NCBI RefSeq assembly: GCF_900111005.1
Contig: NZ_FOFV01000011.1
Location: 248,001 to 312,000, forward strand
From: Lentzea albida
GTDB taxonomy: Bacteria > Actinomycetota > Actinomycetes > Mycobacteriales > Pseudonocardiaceae
DNA: 64,000 nt
Direction: 5' to 3'
The position numbers and the translations under genes are program-made. This document shows, piece by piece, positions 31,991 through 41,600 of this stretch (its first letter is position 1; every line of letters starts with the position of its first letter). Below the pieces are notes generated by a model. The model had not been told where the DNA came from. It searched no databases and was given only the letters and a program-made list of their open reading frames with translations.

Positions 31991-32587
31991 ATGTCCAAGA
32001 ACGCTCGTCTGTCCCTGGTCATCATCGCCGTCGTGGCGGTGGTGGTCGGTGTGTTCCTCCTGTTCGGCCGCAACGACACCACCGCGGCACCCCAAGCACA
32101 GAACGGCAAGGTCACCGTCGTCGAGTACCTCGACCTCGAATGCCCGTCCTGCCGCGCCGCGTTCCCGAGCGTGGAGCGCCTCAAGACCGAGTACGGCGAG
32201 CGGGTAACGTTCGACGTGCGGCACTTCCCGATCCCGAGTCACCGCAACGCCGAACTGGCCGCGGTCGCCGTCGAGGCGGCGGGCGCACAGGGCAAGCGGG
32301 ACGACATGTTCCGGATGATGTTCGACGCCCAGCAGGAGTGGGGCGGGCAGCAGACGTCGCAGCGCGCGGTGTTCGTCGGGTTCGCGCAGCAGCTCGGGCT
32401 CGACCAGGCCGCGTTCGAGAAGGCGCTGGACGACCCGGCGTTGCGGGAGCGGGTGCTGGCGCAACGGACCGAGGGCAGCAAGGCCGGGGTCACGGGCACG
32501 CCGACGTTCTTCATCAACGGCACGAAGTTCACCGGCGCGCCCTCCTACGACAAGCTGAAGGCCGCGATCGACGAGGAGCTCTCGTGA
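31991..32587 (+). CDS. Membrane-anchored DsbA-like thiol oxidoreductase
   Basis: A 198-residue protein. Residues 7-26 form an N-terminal membrane anchor (LSLVIIAVVAVVVGVFLLFG) with the thioredoxin-fold domain outside. The redox site is C51-P-S-C54 in LECPSCRAAF, and the cis-proline is P171 in GVTGTPTFFING. The long helical insertion between them is typical of DsbA. It introduces disulfide bonds into exported proteins. The next gene overlaps its stop (GTGA) and encodes the VKOR-type reoxidase, so the pair forms a complete oxidative folding unit. Confidence 0.92.
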   Translation: MSKNARLSLVIIAVVAVVVGVFLLFGRNDTTAAPQAQNGKVTVVEYLDLECPSCRAAFPSVERLKTEYGERVTFDVRHFPIPSHRNAELAAVAVEAAGAQGKRDDMFRMMFDAQQEWGGQQTSQRAVFVGFAQQLGLDQAAFEKALDDPALRERVLAQRTEGSKAGVTGTPTFFINGTKFTGAPSYDKLKAAIDEELS

Positions 32588-33120
32588 ACCGGATCGTCGC
32601 CTGGGTGCTGGCCGTCGGCGGGTTCGTCGGGCTGGTCGCCTCGTTCGTGCTGACGGTCGAGAAGATCGCGCTGCTCAAGGACCCGTTCTACGTGCCGACG
32701 TGCAGCATCAACCCGGTGCTGAGCTGTGGCTCGATCATGAAGACCGAGCAGGCCGAGCTGTTCGGGTTCCCGAACCCGCTGATCGGCATCGCGGGCTTCG
32801 CGGTGGTGACGACGCTGGGTGTGCTGCTGCTCGCCGGCGTGGAGCTGCCGTCGTGGGTGTGGATCGGGCTGCAGGTCGGGACGACGTTCGGCGTGCTGTT
32901 CGTGCACTGGCTGATCGTCCAGTCGCTGTACGAGATCGGCGCGCTGTGCCCGTACTGCATGGTCGTGTGGGCGGTGACGATCCCGATCTTCTGGTACACG
33001 ACGCTGCGCAACATCCGGCCGACGTTCCAGTACCACAGCGTCGTGCTGATCCTGTGGTACCTGCTGATCGCGGCCGGGGTGTTGCAGGCGTTCTGGTTCT
33101 ACTGGTCGTCGTTGTTCTAA
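32584..33120 (+). CDS. Vitamin K epoxide reductase (VKOR) family membrane protein
   Basis: A 178-residue membrane protein from GTG 32584, which overlaps the DsbA stop. It has four to five membrane helices. The essential cysteines are C40 and C48 in the first loop (PTCSINPVLSCGSIMKTEQ, shown as landmarks) and the C122-P-Y-C125 active site in GALCPYCMVVW. This is the bacterial DsbB equivalent of actinobacteria: it passes electrons from DsbA to menaquinone. The full cysteine set indicates an active enzyme. The convergent SCO6745-family gene shares four bases at the stop. Confidence 0.93.
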   Translation: MNRIVAWVLAVGGFVGLVASFVLTVEKIALLKDPFYVPTCSINPVLSCGSIMKTEQAELFGFPNPLIGIAGFAVVTTLGVLLLAGVELPSWVWIGLQVGTTFGVLFVHWLIVQSLYEIGALCPYCMVVWAVTIPIFWYTTLRNIRPTFQYHSVVLILWYLLIAAGVLQAFWFYWSSLF

Positions 33121-33950
33121 CGCGACCCGGCGGCCACCAGCCTCGCGGAGAGGGGTTCGAGCTCGGCGACCAGTTCGTCGAGCTCAGCCGCTGGCAACGC
33201 CTCGTACGGCGGCGCGGCCAGCTCGTCGGTGAGCGCTTCGAGCCGTGCCTGAATCTCGCGCCCGAGGTCGGTGAAGTGGCCGTCGGCGGTGACGAGCCCG
33301 CGTGTGCGCAGGCCGTTCATGACCTCGGCCAGGCGTTTCTTCGGCAGGTGGTGGACGCGGCCGAACGACTCGGGTGGGTGGATGCCCATCGCGATCGCGG
33401 AGACGATGTGCGCCTCCGTGCCGCCGATGCCGAGGCTGACGAGCGCCGCCACGTGCACGTCGCCGCGGTGTTCGCGCAGCATCGTGGCGGAATGCCACAG
33501 CCGGGTGACCGGGTCGGTCGGGATGTCCAGCGTCCGCATGCCCGCGTACATCACCCGTCCCGCCGTGGGCGCGCTGACCGCGGCCTTCGTGGTGAGGTCG
33601 GCCGCGCGCACCAGGCCCGGTGAGGAGGCCAGGTCGTCCAGGATCCGCCGGAGAGCGGCGGCGGACGCGCGTTGCCACGCGGCGAGGGAGACCTCCGGCG
33701 GGATCGTCTCCCACGCGCTGGGGATGTGCCGGGCCGCCTCGCCCTCGGCGAAGCTGTAGAACGCCGCGTGCACGACCTCGGCCGGCACCCGGCCCAGTGG
33801 TGCGGCACGGCTCGCGAAGTAGCCGTCCCAGTAGGTGCGGTGGCCGAGCGCGGCCATCTCCTCGTTGATCTCGTCGGCGAAGTAGGTGACGAGGCAGATC
33901 GGCTCCAGGAGCTCGAACATGCGACGAGCGGTGCGCGACATGGCGCTCAT
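33117..33950 (-). CDS. SCO6745-family protein
   Basis: A 277-residue protein (ATG 33950; ATG 33941 is also possible). The N-terminal half is the family hallmark, ARRMFELLEPICLVTYF followed by HRTYWDGYFASRAAPLG and the helical segment AAFYSFAEGEAARHIP. The C-terminal third looks like a MarR-type winged helix (GRVHHLPKKRLAEVMNGLRTRGLV, DLGREIQARLEALTDELA). The family is widespread in actinobacteria but uncharacterised. The helix-turn-helix-like end suggests DNA binding, but this is not proven. No linked operator is seen. Confidence 0.75.
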   Translation of the reverse strand: MSAMSRTARRMFELLEPICLVTYFADEINEEMAALGHRTYWDGYFASRAAPLGRVPAEVVHAAFYSFAEGEAARHIPSAWETIPPEVSLAAWQRASAAALRRILDDLASSPGLVRAADLTTKAAVSAPTAGRVMYAGMRTLDIPTDPVTRLWHSATMLREHRGDVHVAALVSLGIGGTEAHIVSAIAMGIHPPESFGRVHHLPKKRLAEVMNGLRTRGLVTADGHFTDLGREIQARLEALTDELAAPPYEALPAAELDELVAELEPLSARLVAAGSR

Positions 33951-33959
33951 CGTATGGAT

Positions 33960-34508
33960 CTAGACCTGCTTCACGGCGCCCAAAGCCGGACGCAACGAGT
34001 CGATCCCGGTGAAGTGGTGCCCGCGCATCCCCACGAGCTCGGCGGCCCGCACGTTCTCCAGGCGGTCGTCCACGAACAGGATGTCGTCGTCGCCCAGCGC
34101 GTCGCGGCACCACTCGAACGCGGCGCGGTCCGGCTTGGCGTGGCCAATGCGGCACGAGAACGCGCACAGCTCGAACAGCTCGAGCCACGCGTAGGTGCGT
34201 TCGAAGTGCCGGGCGAGGTCCTCGGGGATGTTGGACAGCAACGCGATGCGCCGGTCCGCGTTGTGCAGCTCGTGCAGCAGCGCCACCATCTCGTAGTCGA
34301 CGCGGCTCCAGCTCGCCACGTCCTGCTCGACCAGCGGCGGGTGGCCCACGAGCGCCCAGTACTCGTCGGCCGTCACGTCGCCGCGGTCGTAGGCGGGGCG
34401 GTGCTCCCAGTAGGCGGCCCAGAAGTCCGGTGAGGTGCTCATCGTGTCCATGACCTCGCGGGACTGGTGGCGGGCGATCACCCCGAACATGTCGAACAGC
34501 ACGATCAC
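33960..34508 (-). CDS. HAD-superfamily hydrolase
   Basis: A 182-residue HAD protein from GTG 34508. Motif I is VLFDMFGVI, so the first (nucleophile) Asp is present but the usual acid/base Asp two residues later is Phe; haloacid dehalogenase- and epoxide-hydrolase-like members show the same DxFG form. Motif II is LLSNIP, motif III is the Lys in GHAKPD, and motif IV is FVDDRLENV. The cap is small and helical. It follows a DeoR regulator whose stop overlaps its start (GTGA), which suggests a sugar-phosphate phosphatase role by association. Confidence 0.82.
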   Translation of the reverse strand: MIVLFDMFGVIARHQSREVMDTMSTSPDFWAAYWEHRPAYDRGDVTADEYWALVGHPPLVEQDVASWSRVDYEMVALLHELHNADRRIALLSNIPEDLARHFERTYAWLELFELCAFSCRIGHAKPDRAAFEWCRDALGDDDILFVDDRLENVRAAELVGMRGHHFTGIDSLRPALGAVKQV

Positions 34509-35257
34509 GCCGTCACCACCGCCACGCCGGCCGCGGTCAGGCCGTCGTCGCCCGCGGCGTCGGTGACCACGGCGTCGGTGACCACGGCGTCCAGGGAGGA
34601 CGCCGGGGCCACGTGGGCCAGGGCCGTGCGGGTCAGCTTCGAGGCGTCGACGGCGGCGATGACGCGCCGGGCCGAGGCGATGGCGGTGCGTTTCACCGAG
34701 GCGTCCTCCAGGTCGAACGCGGTCAGGCCGTGCTCGGCGGACAGGCCGCAGCAGCCGATCACGGCGGTGTCGAAGCGCAGCGCCTGCAGCGAGGCGAGCG
34801 CCAGCGGCCCGGTCAGGGCCAGCTCACCGGGGCGGGGGCGGCCACCGGGCACCAGCAGCGTCACCGACGACGAGGACGACAGCGCGTTCACCGAATGCAG
34901 GGACAACGGCATGACCGTCACGCGCCGGTCGTGCAGCAGGCGGGCCACCTCGAGGCACGTGGTGCCGCTGTCGAGGACCACCGACTCGCCGTCCGCGATC
35001 AGGCCGGCGACGACGGCGGCGATGCGGCGCTTGGCGTCCGTGTTCTCGTCCGAGCGCAGTGCGAACGGGGGTTCGGAGCCGCGCAGCAACAGGCTGCGCG
35101 CGCCGCCCCGGTAGCGTTCGAGGACGCCCTGGGCGGCGAGGACCTCCAGGTCACGGCGGATGGTCATCTCGGAGGCGCCGGTCAGCGCCGCCAGTTCCGC
35201 GACACCGAGGGAGCCCGCGTCGCGCACCGCCTCGGAGATCTGCTTCAGTCGGGACAC
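34505..35257 (-). CDS. DeoR/GlpR-family transcriptional regulator
   Basis: A 250-residue regulator from GTG 35257 (VSRLKQISEAVRD). The N-terminal DeoR HTH is VAELAALTGASEMTIRRDLEVLAAQGVLERYRGGA (in parts), and the sugar-binding DeoRC domain has LDSGTTCLEVARLL, VIGCCGLSAEHGLTAFDLEDA and KRTAIASARRVI. DeoR proteins sense phosphorylated sugars. It is divergent from an MFS transporter and coupled to the HAD gene, so the three likely form a small sugar uptake and dephosphorylation module. A 15-bp tandem repeat near the 3' end encodes VVTDA twice. Confidence 0.88.
   Translation of the reverse strand: MSRLKQISEAVRDAGSLGVAELAALTGASEMTIRRDLEVLAAQGVLERYRGGARSLLLRGSEPPFALRSDENTDAKRRIAAVVAGLIADGESVVLDSGTTCLEVARLLHDRRVTVMPLSLHSVNALSSSSSVTLLVPGGRPRPGELALTGPLALASLQALRFDTAVIGCCGLSAEHGLTAFDLEDASVKRTAIASARRVIAAVDASKLTRTALAHVAPASSLDAVVTDAVVTDAAGDDGLTAAGVAVVTA
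34557..34586. repeat. 15-bp tandem repeat inside the DeoR gene
   Basis: GCGTCGGTGACCACG is repeated at 34557-34571 and 34572-34586 with a partial third copy. Because the unit is 15 bases it stays in frame and duplicates VVTDA near the protein C-terminus. Confidence 0.9.
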
Positions 35258-35330
35258 GATCGCGATTGAACAACAGTGATGTGCGAAACTCAACCTTTCG
35301 AACAAGCGAGACGTTAGTTAGCTTGAGCAT
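35258..35330. promoter_or_regulatory. Divergent DeoR/MFS promoter region
   Basis: The 73-base gap is clearly A+T-richer than its surroundings. It carries GAACAA twice in the same direction (35267-35272 in TTGAACAACAGTGA and 35300-35305 in TTTCGAACAAGCGAG), a plausible pair of DeoR half-sites. No perfect dyad is seen. Confidence 0.4.
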
Positions 35331-36494
35331 GTGAGCGCTCTCAAGGCCGCGCGGGCGGCGACCTTCACGTACTTCGCCCTCAACGGGTTCCTGCTCGGGC
35401 TGTGGCTCGTGCACATCCCGACCGTCGAGGACCGCACCGGCATCTCGCACGCCGAGCTCGGCCGGTTGCTGCTGCTGCTCGGGCTGGGCGCGTTCCTCGG
35501 CATGCGGGCCGGCGGCAAGGTCACCGACCGCATCGGCGTGAAGCTCATGGTGCCGATCGCGGGTGTCGTGTGCAGCGTGACGGCGTTCCTGCCCGGTGTG
35601 GCCGTGAACCAGTGGACGCTCGGTCTGGCGCTGCTCATCTTCGGCTTCGGCAACGGCCTGATCGACGTCACGATGAACGCGCACGCCGTTGTGGTGGAAC
35701 GGCGCTACAGCCGCCCGGTGATGTCGGCGTTCCACGCGACGTGGTCTCTCGGTGGCGTCGCCGCGGCACTGACCGGCGCACGCACGCTGAGCTGGGAGCT
35801 CTCCCCCGCCACCACCCTCGGCGCGGCCGCGGTGCTCGGTGTCGTCGTCAGCCTCGTCACCGCCCGGTTCCTCCTCGACGAGAAGGAAGAGCAGCACGTC
35901 GGCGCGCAGACCACGGGCAAGCGCAGGGCCCCGCGCCGGATCTGGATCATGGCGGTGCTCGCCCTGCTGGTCATGCTGAGCGAGGGCGCCGCCAACGACT
36001 GGAGCGTGCTGCACCTGCAGGACGTCCTCGGCGCCGCACCGGAGGTCGCCGCCTTCGCCTACGGCGCGTTCGCCACCACGATGACGGTCGGACGGCTGAT
36101 CGCCGACCGGGTCACCGCGAAGATCGGGCCGATGGCGGTGCTGCGCTGGGGTTCGGCGATCGGCGCGGTGGGCATCGCGACGGCGGCGCTCTCGCCGTAC
36201 ATCTGGCTGGCCCTGGTGGGCTGGGCGATCGCCGGCATCGGCCTGTCGGGCACGGTCCCGCAGCTCTTCAGCGCCGCGGGCCACTTCGAGCCGGGTGCCG
36301 CGGCGGCCAACGTCTCGCGCGTGGCCGGGCTCGGTTACCTCGGCGTGCTGGCCGGACCGGCCGTGATCGGCTGGCTGACCCACGTGGTGCCGCTCAACAT
36401 CGCGTTCCTGCTGCCCGTCGGGTTGTGCCTGGTCGCGGCGTTGTCCGCGGGCGTTCTGCGCGCCACTCCCGCCGAGGACAAGGTGGCGGCGTAA
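35331..36494 (+). CDS. MFS transporter
   Basis: A 387-residue permease from GTG 35331 with about 12 membrane helices. Landmarks are GKVTDRIGVKLM after helix 2 (the MFS loop 2-3 motif), FGFGNGLIDVTMNAHAVVVE in helix 4, SAFHATWSLGGVAAAL, a cytosolic loop DEKEEQHVGAQTTGKRRAP between the halves and GRLIADRVTAKIG in the mirror loop. It resembles the YfkF/fucose-permease-like branch. The divergent DeoR regulator suggests a sugar or sugar-like substrate. RraA-like, TIGR03086 and VOC genes follow in the same direction with short gaps. Confidence 0.88.
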   Translation: MSALKAARAATFTYFALNGFLLGLWLVHIPTVEDRTGISHAELGRLLLLLGLGAFLGMRAGGKVTDRIGVKLMVPIAGVVCSVTAFLPGVAVNQWTLGLALLIFGFGNGLIDVTMNAHAVVVERRYSRPVMSAFHATWSLGGVAAALTGARTLSWELSPATTLGAAAVLGVVVSLVTARFLLDEKEEQHVGAQTTGKRRAPRRIWIMAVLALLVMLSEGAANDWSVLHLQDVLGAAPEVAAFAYGAFATTMTVGRLIADRVTAKIGPMAVLRWGSAIGAVGIATAALSPYIWLALVGWAIAGIGLSGTVPQLFSAAGHFEPGAAAANVSRVAGLGYLGVLAGPAVIGWLTHVVPLNIAFLLPVGLCLVAALSAGVLRATPAEDKVAA

Positions 36495-36504
36495 GAATGC
36501 GCGC

Positions 36505-37176
36505 ATGGATCTCGCCAGTCTCGACCTGACCACCGCGCACCTGGCCGACGCGTGCATCCGCGCGAACATCCCGGTGCGCACCGCCGTTCTCACGCCGGTC
36601 ATCCCCGGCACGAAGACCGGTGGCCGCGTCCTGCCCGCCCGGCACGCCGGGAGCGTGGACGTGTTCCTGGAGGCCATCGACCGCAGCCGGCCGGGTGACG
36701 TGCTGGTCGTCGACAACGACGGCCGCACCGACGAGGCGTGCGTGGGTGACCTGGTCGTCCTCGAAGCACAGCAGGCCGGGCTCGCCGGCGTGGTCGTCTG
36801 GGGACTGCACCGCGACACGCAGGACATCCGCGCGATCGGACTGCCGGTGTTCAGCCTCGGCGCCAACCCGACGGGACCGTTGAGCCTGCGCGACCGTGCG
36901 CCGGAGGCCCTCTCGACGGCCGAGGTCGACCAGTGGACCGTCACCTCCGACGACGTCGTGTTCGGCGACGACGACGGCGTGCTGTTCGTGCCTGCCTCGG
37001 ACGTCGACGCGCTGATCGAGAAGGCACGAGGAATCCGGGACGTCGAACGAGCGCAGGCGGACCGCGTGCGGCAGGGTGAGTCCCTGCGCGCCCAGCTCCG
37101 GTTCGGCGAGTACCTCGCGAGCGGACTCACCTTCCGCGAGCACCTGCGCAAGATCGGCGGCGCCGTCGAGGAGTGA
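36505..37176 (+). CDS. RraA-like/4-hydroxy-4-methyl-2-oxoglutarate aldolase-family protein
   Basis: A 223-residue protein of the RraA/HMG-aldolase fold. The key stretch is TTAHLADACIRANIPVR at the N-terminus, then RPGDVLVVDNDGRTDEACVGDLVVLEAQQAGLAGVVVWGLHRDTQDI, in which GDLVVLEA and GLHRDT correspond to the conserved G-D-x-x-x and G-x-x-R-D motif with the Arg and Asp of the active site. The late VFGDDDGVLFVPA is also conserved. Most relatives are divalent-metal lyases; RraA itself inhibits RNase E. It begins ten bases after the MFS stop. Confidence 0.85.
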   Translation: MDLASLDLTTAHLADACIRANIPVRTAVLTPVIPGTKTGGRVLPARHAGSVDVFLEAIDRSRPGDVLVVDNDGRTDEACVGDLVVLEAQQAGLAGVVVWGLHRDTQDIRAIGLPVFSLGANPTGPLSLRDRAPEALSTAEVDQWTVTSDDVVFGDDDGVLFVPASDVDALIEKARGIRDVERAQADRVRQGESLRAQLRFGEYLASGLTFREHLRKIGGAVEE

Positions 37177-37180
37177 GGCC

Positions 37181-37750
37181 ATGACCATCGCGGACAGGTA
37201 CCGGGCCCGTGCGGACGCGTTCGAGCAGAAGATCGCGAACGTGCGCCCGGAGCAGTGGGGTGATCCGTCGCCCTGTGCGAAGTGGACGGCCCTGGAGGTC
37301 GTCGACCACGTCATCGACATGCACGGCGTGATGCTCGGCGAGGCGATCCCCCGCACCGAGGACCCGCTCGCGGATTTCCGCGAGGCCCGCCGCCAGGTCC
37401 TCGACGCGCTCACCTCGGACCGGGCGAAGACCGAGGTGAGCACACCCGGCGGACCGATGACGCTGGAGGACCACGTCGACCGGGTGGTGAGCGACGACCT
37501 GGTGCTGCACGGCTGGGACCTCGCCCGCGCCACCGGCCAGGACGAGACGATCCCCGCCACCGACGTCGAACGCCTCTGGGCCACCGCGACCGCCGTGCCG
37601 CCCGAGCTGATGGAACGCTTCCGCACACCCGGCGCGTTCGGTCCCGGCATCGAGGTCTACGGCGCCGAGGTGCCGGTGCCGGAGGACGCCCCGCTGCAGG
37701 ACCGGCTGCTCGGGTATGTGGGCCGGGACCCCGTGTCGAAAGATCCCTGA
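37181..37750 (+). CDS. TIGR03086-family (mycothiol-type maleylpyruvate isomerase N-domain) protein
   Basis: A 189-residue protein from ATG 37181, five bases after the RraA stop. The N-terminal DinB-like domain has PEQWGDPSPCAKWTALEVVDHVIDMHG (metal His in VDHV), and the second part LVLHGWDLARATGQDETI provides further histidine. The TIGR03086 family is specific to actinobacteria and structurally related to mycothiol-dependent enzymes. Its substrate is unknown. A second member lies at 42597-43151. It is probably co-transcribed with the RraA-like gene and followed by VOC and YCII genes. Confidence 0.82.
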   Translation: MTIADRYRARADAFEQKIANVRPEQWGDPSPCAKWTALEVVDHVIDMHGVMLGEAIPRTEDPLADFREARRQVLDALTSDRAKTEVSTPGGPMTLEDHVDRVVSDDLVLHGWDLARATGQDETIPATDVERLWATATAVPPELMERFRTPGAFGPGIEVYGAEVPVPEDAPLQDRLLGYVGRDPVSKDP

Positions 37751-37795
37751 GCACTTCGACGGTTCCGCAAAAGGCCGCTGAAAGGAACCACGGAC

Positions 37796-38194
37796 ATGGA
37801 CTGGACCCTGGAAGTCGTCGTCGTGCCGGTGTCGGACCTCGACCGCTCGAAGCGCTTCTACTCCGAGCAGCTCGGCTTCACCGTCGACCACGACACGACC
37901 TTCGGTGAGGACACACGGATCATGCAGCTCACGCCACCCGGCTCCGGCTGCTCGATCGTGATGGGCAAGGGCATCGTCAAGGGCGAGCCGGGCACGCTCA
38001 AGGGCGTGCAGCTCGTCGTCTCCGACCTGGAGAAGGCCCGCGCGCAACTGCTCGAGCGCGGCGTCGAGGTCGGCGAGATCGTGCGCATGAACGAGGCGGA
38101 CGGAGGGTCGTTCCTGTTCTTCGACGACCCGGACGGCAACAGCTGGGCCGTGCAGGAGATCAAGGCCCGCGGTACCGGTGGGGAGTGGAAGTGA
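37796..38194 (+). CDS. VOC-family (glyoxalase-fold) protein
   Basis: A 132-residue VOC protein with a good ribosome site (GAAAGGA). The first module is LEVVVVPVSDLDRSKRFYSEQLGFTVDHD, the second KGVQLVVSDLEKARAQLLERGVEVGEI, and the closing motif FFDDPDGNSWAVQE contains the last metal-site residue (these are key stretches, not the full sequence). This is the class often annotated glyoxalase superfamily protein beside YCII genes. The YCII gene overlaps its stop (GTGA), so the two are translated together. The substrate is unknown. Confidence 0.88.
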   Translation: MDWTLEVVVVPVSDLDRSKRFYSEQLGFTVDHDTTFGEDTRIMQLTPPGSGCSIVMGKGIVKGEPGTLKGVQLVVSDLEKARAQLLERGVEVGEIVRMNEADGGSFLFFDDPDGNSWAVQEIKARGTGGEWK

Positions 38195-38610
38195 AGTACA
38201 TGCTGGTCAGCTACGGCGGCAGCCAGGAGGACTGGGAGGGCCTCGCCGCCTGGTCGGACGAGGACATGCACCGCATGATCGCCTACATGCGCGACCTGGA
38301 CGCCGAGCTGCGCGCCTCCGGTGAGCTGCTGCAGTCCGAGGGGCTCAGCGGTCCGGCGCGGGCGTTCGTGGTGCGGGGCAGCGACTCCGGTCCGGTCGTG
38401 GTGGACGGTCCGTTCGCGGAGTCCAAGGAGGTCATCGCCGGGTACTGGGTGGTCGACGTCGACAGCGAGGAACGCCTGCTGGAGATCGCGCAGAAGGCGT
38501 CGGCCTGTCCCGGGCCGGGCGGGAAGCTGCTGAACCAGCCGATCGAGGTGCACCCGATCATGAGCGCGCCCGACGTGGACCCGGAGACGCTGGCGCCGTA
38601 CCAGAAGTAG
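38191..38610 (+). CDS. YCII/DGPF-domain protein
   Basis: A 139-residue protein from GTG 38191, overlapping the VOC stop. The signature of this family is complete: MLVSYGGSQ at the N-terminus and VVVDGPFAESKEVIAGYWVVDVDSEE with the DGPF motif (key stretch). DGPF proteins are the usual partners of ECF42 sigma factors, and one such sigma factor lies at 45116-46360, 6.5 kb away, with its own shortened YCII gene. YCII folds are dimeric ferredoxin-like proteins of unknown chemistry. A strong hairpin follows the stop. Confidence 0.88.
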   Translation: MKYMLVSYGGSQEDWEGLAAWSDEDMHRMIAYMRDLDAELRASGELLQSEGLSGPARAFVVRGSDSGPVVVDGPFAESKEVIAGYWVVDVDSEERLLEIAQKASACPGPGGKLLNQPIEVHPIMSAPDVDPETLAPYQK

Positions 38611-38646
38611 CGGTGAGGGGGCCGGTGCGCACCGGCCCCCTCACCG
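38611..38646. terminator. Bidirectional terminator between YCII and subtilisin genes
   Basis: CGGTGAGGGGGCCGGT at 38611-38626 pairs perfectly with 38631-38646 around GCGC. This 16-bp GC-rich stem starts at the base after the YCII stop and ends five bases from the stop of the convergent protease gene. No T-run is present. Confidence 0.85.
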
Positions 38647-38650
38647 GTGA

Positions 38651-41600
38651 TCACTTCAGGTCGTACGCGCGCAGGATCGTCTGCTGGACGTCACCGCCCG
38701 CGTCCGCCGCCCGTGCCTTGAACGACACGTTCTTGGCGCCGTGCGGGTGGACCAGCGTGACCTGCCAGCCCGCCTTGGTCTTGCGCAGCGACACCGGCTT
38801 CCACGTCTTGCCCTCGTCGTAGGACACCTGCACGGCGGGCGCCTTGACGTTCGTGACGGGGCCCGTTCCGTTGCGCTCCACCGTGATCGGCACGGTGAGG
38901 ACGCGTGCGGCGCGGTTGCGGTCGTCGAGCTGCGGCGTGAACCGCACGGCGAGCAACGGCACCGACTGGTACAGGTCACCGGGCACGTGCTCGGAGTAGA
39001 ACGACCAGTCCGTGGTGACCTTCGACGACTGCGAGTCGCGGGTCGCCTCGGTGTGCACGGTGTAGCGCTTCCTCTCCGCCGGCGCGTCCGGGATGTAGGC
39101 GTAGCCGGACTCGGGCTGGTCGGAGATGACCTTGCCGTCGACGGTGACGGTGGTGCGGCCGGTGCTCGTGCTGAAGCCGTACATGCCCTGGGCGCTGTGC
39201 AGGGGCACGTCGAGGCGCAGCACGTTGCCGACGCGTCCGGCGAAGCGCACGGTGCCCGGCTGGTGCGGCACGCCGGGGCCGTAGACGGCGCTGTTCCAGT
39301 GCTCGGTGGTGGTGCGGCCGAGCTTGAACACGCGCGGCGCGATGGAGAACTGCGAGCCGAGGCTCGGGTACTCGCCGAGCTTCACGAACTCGGTGAGCGC
39401 GCCGTCCCACTCGACACCGGGCGTGTAGAACTCCTTGAGCCGCAACGGCAACGGGCCGGAGGCGCCGCTGTCGCGCTGGCCGACCGACCCCGGTACGCGG
39501 GCGTGCGTGACCGAGTCGACGCGGGCGAGCTCGCGGTCCTTCACCGAGCGCTGCACGGTCGCGGGCACGCGGGTCTTCTCGCCGATGCGCACGTGGTACT
39601 GGTACGGGCTGCCGTCGAACGTGCCGTTGGCGTCCGGCTTGGCCAGCACCGACTCCGCGTAGAACTCGAACGTCGGCCACGAGGTCTTCGACGGCACGAC
39701 GCGGACGTAGTCGAACGAGTTCAGGTACCAGGTCCCGCCGGTCTGGCCCCAGGGCGCCTGCATCAGGAACCCGAGGCCCGCGGTGGCCGCCTTCGCGTCC
39801 TTCGCCTCGATCGCGATGCCGGGCTGGTTGCCCTGGCGCGCGTCGAACACGACCTCGGCGTTGCCCGTGACGTCGAGCGCGGGTTCGGTCAGGGTCGTGA
39901 TCAGGCTCTTGGCCGGGTCGGGGTCGCGCGTGCTGATCGTGCCGTCGAGGAAGTACTTCCCCTTGGGCAGGCGCTGCACGAGCGTGCCGGACGGGTCGTA
40001 GCGGAAGTACGCCTGCGGCTGGTCCAGGCTGACGAACCGGTAGTCGTAGTACTGCGTCGGCGCGCCGTTGTTGTCGAGGAACGTGAGCTTGAGGTCGTAG
40101 CTCTCGACCTCCTTCACGACACCGATCGGCACGCGCACGCCGTCGGAGGACAGGACCACCGCGCCGTAGATGCCGTCCGGCACGGCCGCCTTCGTGTCGG
40201 CGGTGACGGTGGCGTCCGCGCTGCCCCCTGCGGGAACGGTGAGCTTCGCGGGCGAGACGCTGAACAGGCCGGCGCCCGCGGGCTTGACCTCGGTGACGCT
40301 CAGGTCGAGCGTCACGTCGGACGTACCGGTGTTGCGGTAGGTCAGCTTCTGCGTGATGGGCTGGTCGTCGTCGTGCGGCCACAACGCGGTGCCCAGCGAG
40401 AGGCTGCCGTGGTTCGTGGAGACCCCGGTGGAGACGGCGCGGTTCACGTCGAGGCGCCCGGCGCCCTGCTCGTAGATCGAGAGCGACGGGTTGGGCTTGG
40501 CGCTGTTCATCAGCGCGGCCTTGATGTCCTCGGCCTTCCACGTCGGGTTCTTCGACGCGACGATCGCCGCTGCCCCGGCCACGTGCGGCGTGGCCATCGA
40601 CGTGCCGGACAGCGAGACGTGCCCCTCGTCGACGGGCGTGCCGATCTGGCCGTTCTTGGCCTTGGCGGCCACGATGTCGACGCCCGGCGCGGTGATGTCG
40701 GGCTTGACGGCGTTGTTCACCCAGCGCGGGCCGCGGGAGGAGAACTCGGCGAGGCTGTCGTCCCGGTTGACGGCGCCGACGGTGAGGGCGGCGTCGGCGG
40801 CGGCGGGTGAGCCGATGGTGCCGCCGGAGTTGCCCGCGGCCACGACGAACAGCGCGCCGGTCTGCTCGGTGATGCGGTTGAGCGCGAGCGACATCGGGTC
40901 GGTGCCCTCGTCGGGCCACGAGCTGCCGAGGCTCATGTTGATGATCTTGGCCTTGGTCGCGGCCCACTCCATGCCGGCGATGATGTCGCTCTCGCGGCCG
41001 CCGCCGTAGTCGCCGAGGACCTTGCCGTTCACGACCTTGGCGTCGGGCGCGATGCCCTTGTACTTGCCGTCGCCGGTCACGGTGGACGCGACGTGCGTGC
41101 CATGGCCGTGGCGGTCGTCGGTGGTGTCGCTGTCGGAGAAGTTCTTCGACTCCACGACGGCGCCCGCGAGGTCCGGGTGGGTCTCGTCGACGCCGGTGTC
41201 GAGGACGGCGACGGTGACGTCCTTGCCGGTGAAGCCCTTCTCCCACGCCTGCGGTGCGCCGACCTGCGCGGCGCTGCGGTCCAGGGACGCGGTCACCTTG
41301 CCGTCGAGCCAGATCCTGCCGCTGCCCGCGGCCCGTGCCCCGGCCCAGAAGGAGCCGTCCTTGCCGACCGTGATCGCGTGCGCGCCGATGCTCGGCAACG
41401 ACTCGGCGCCCGCCGCGCTGATCGCCTGCCCCTGCACGATCAGCGGGATGGTCCTGCTCGCCTTGTCGTCGTAGCCGGATCTGGCGAGCAGCGAGACGTC
41501 GAAGAGCCGCTCGTCCAGTTCGCCGGAGTTGAGCCGGTCCTGGGCGTCGAGCGGGACGACGTGCAGGTCGCCTCTCGGGTCCTTGAACGAGCGAAACCCG

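Noticed and set aside
38741-40810. 689-codon frame opposite the S8 protease
   Set aside because: Composition is dominated by Arg, Gly, Val and Ala without motifs; the protease on the other strand has a full signal peptide and catalytic triad.
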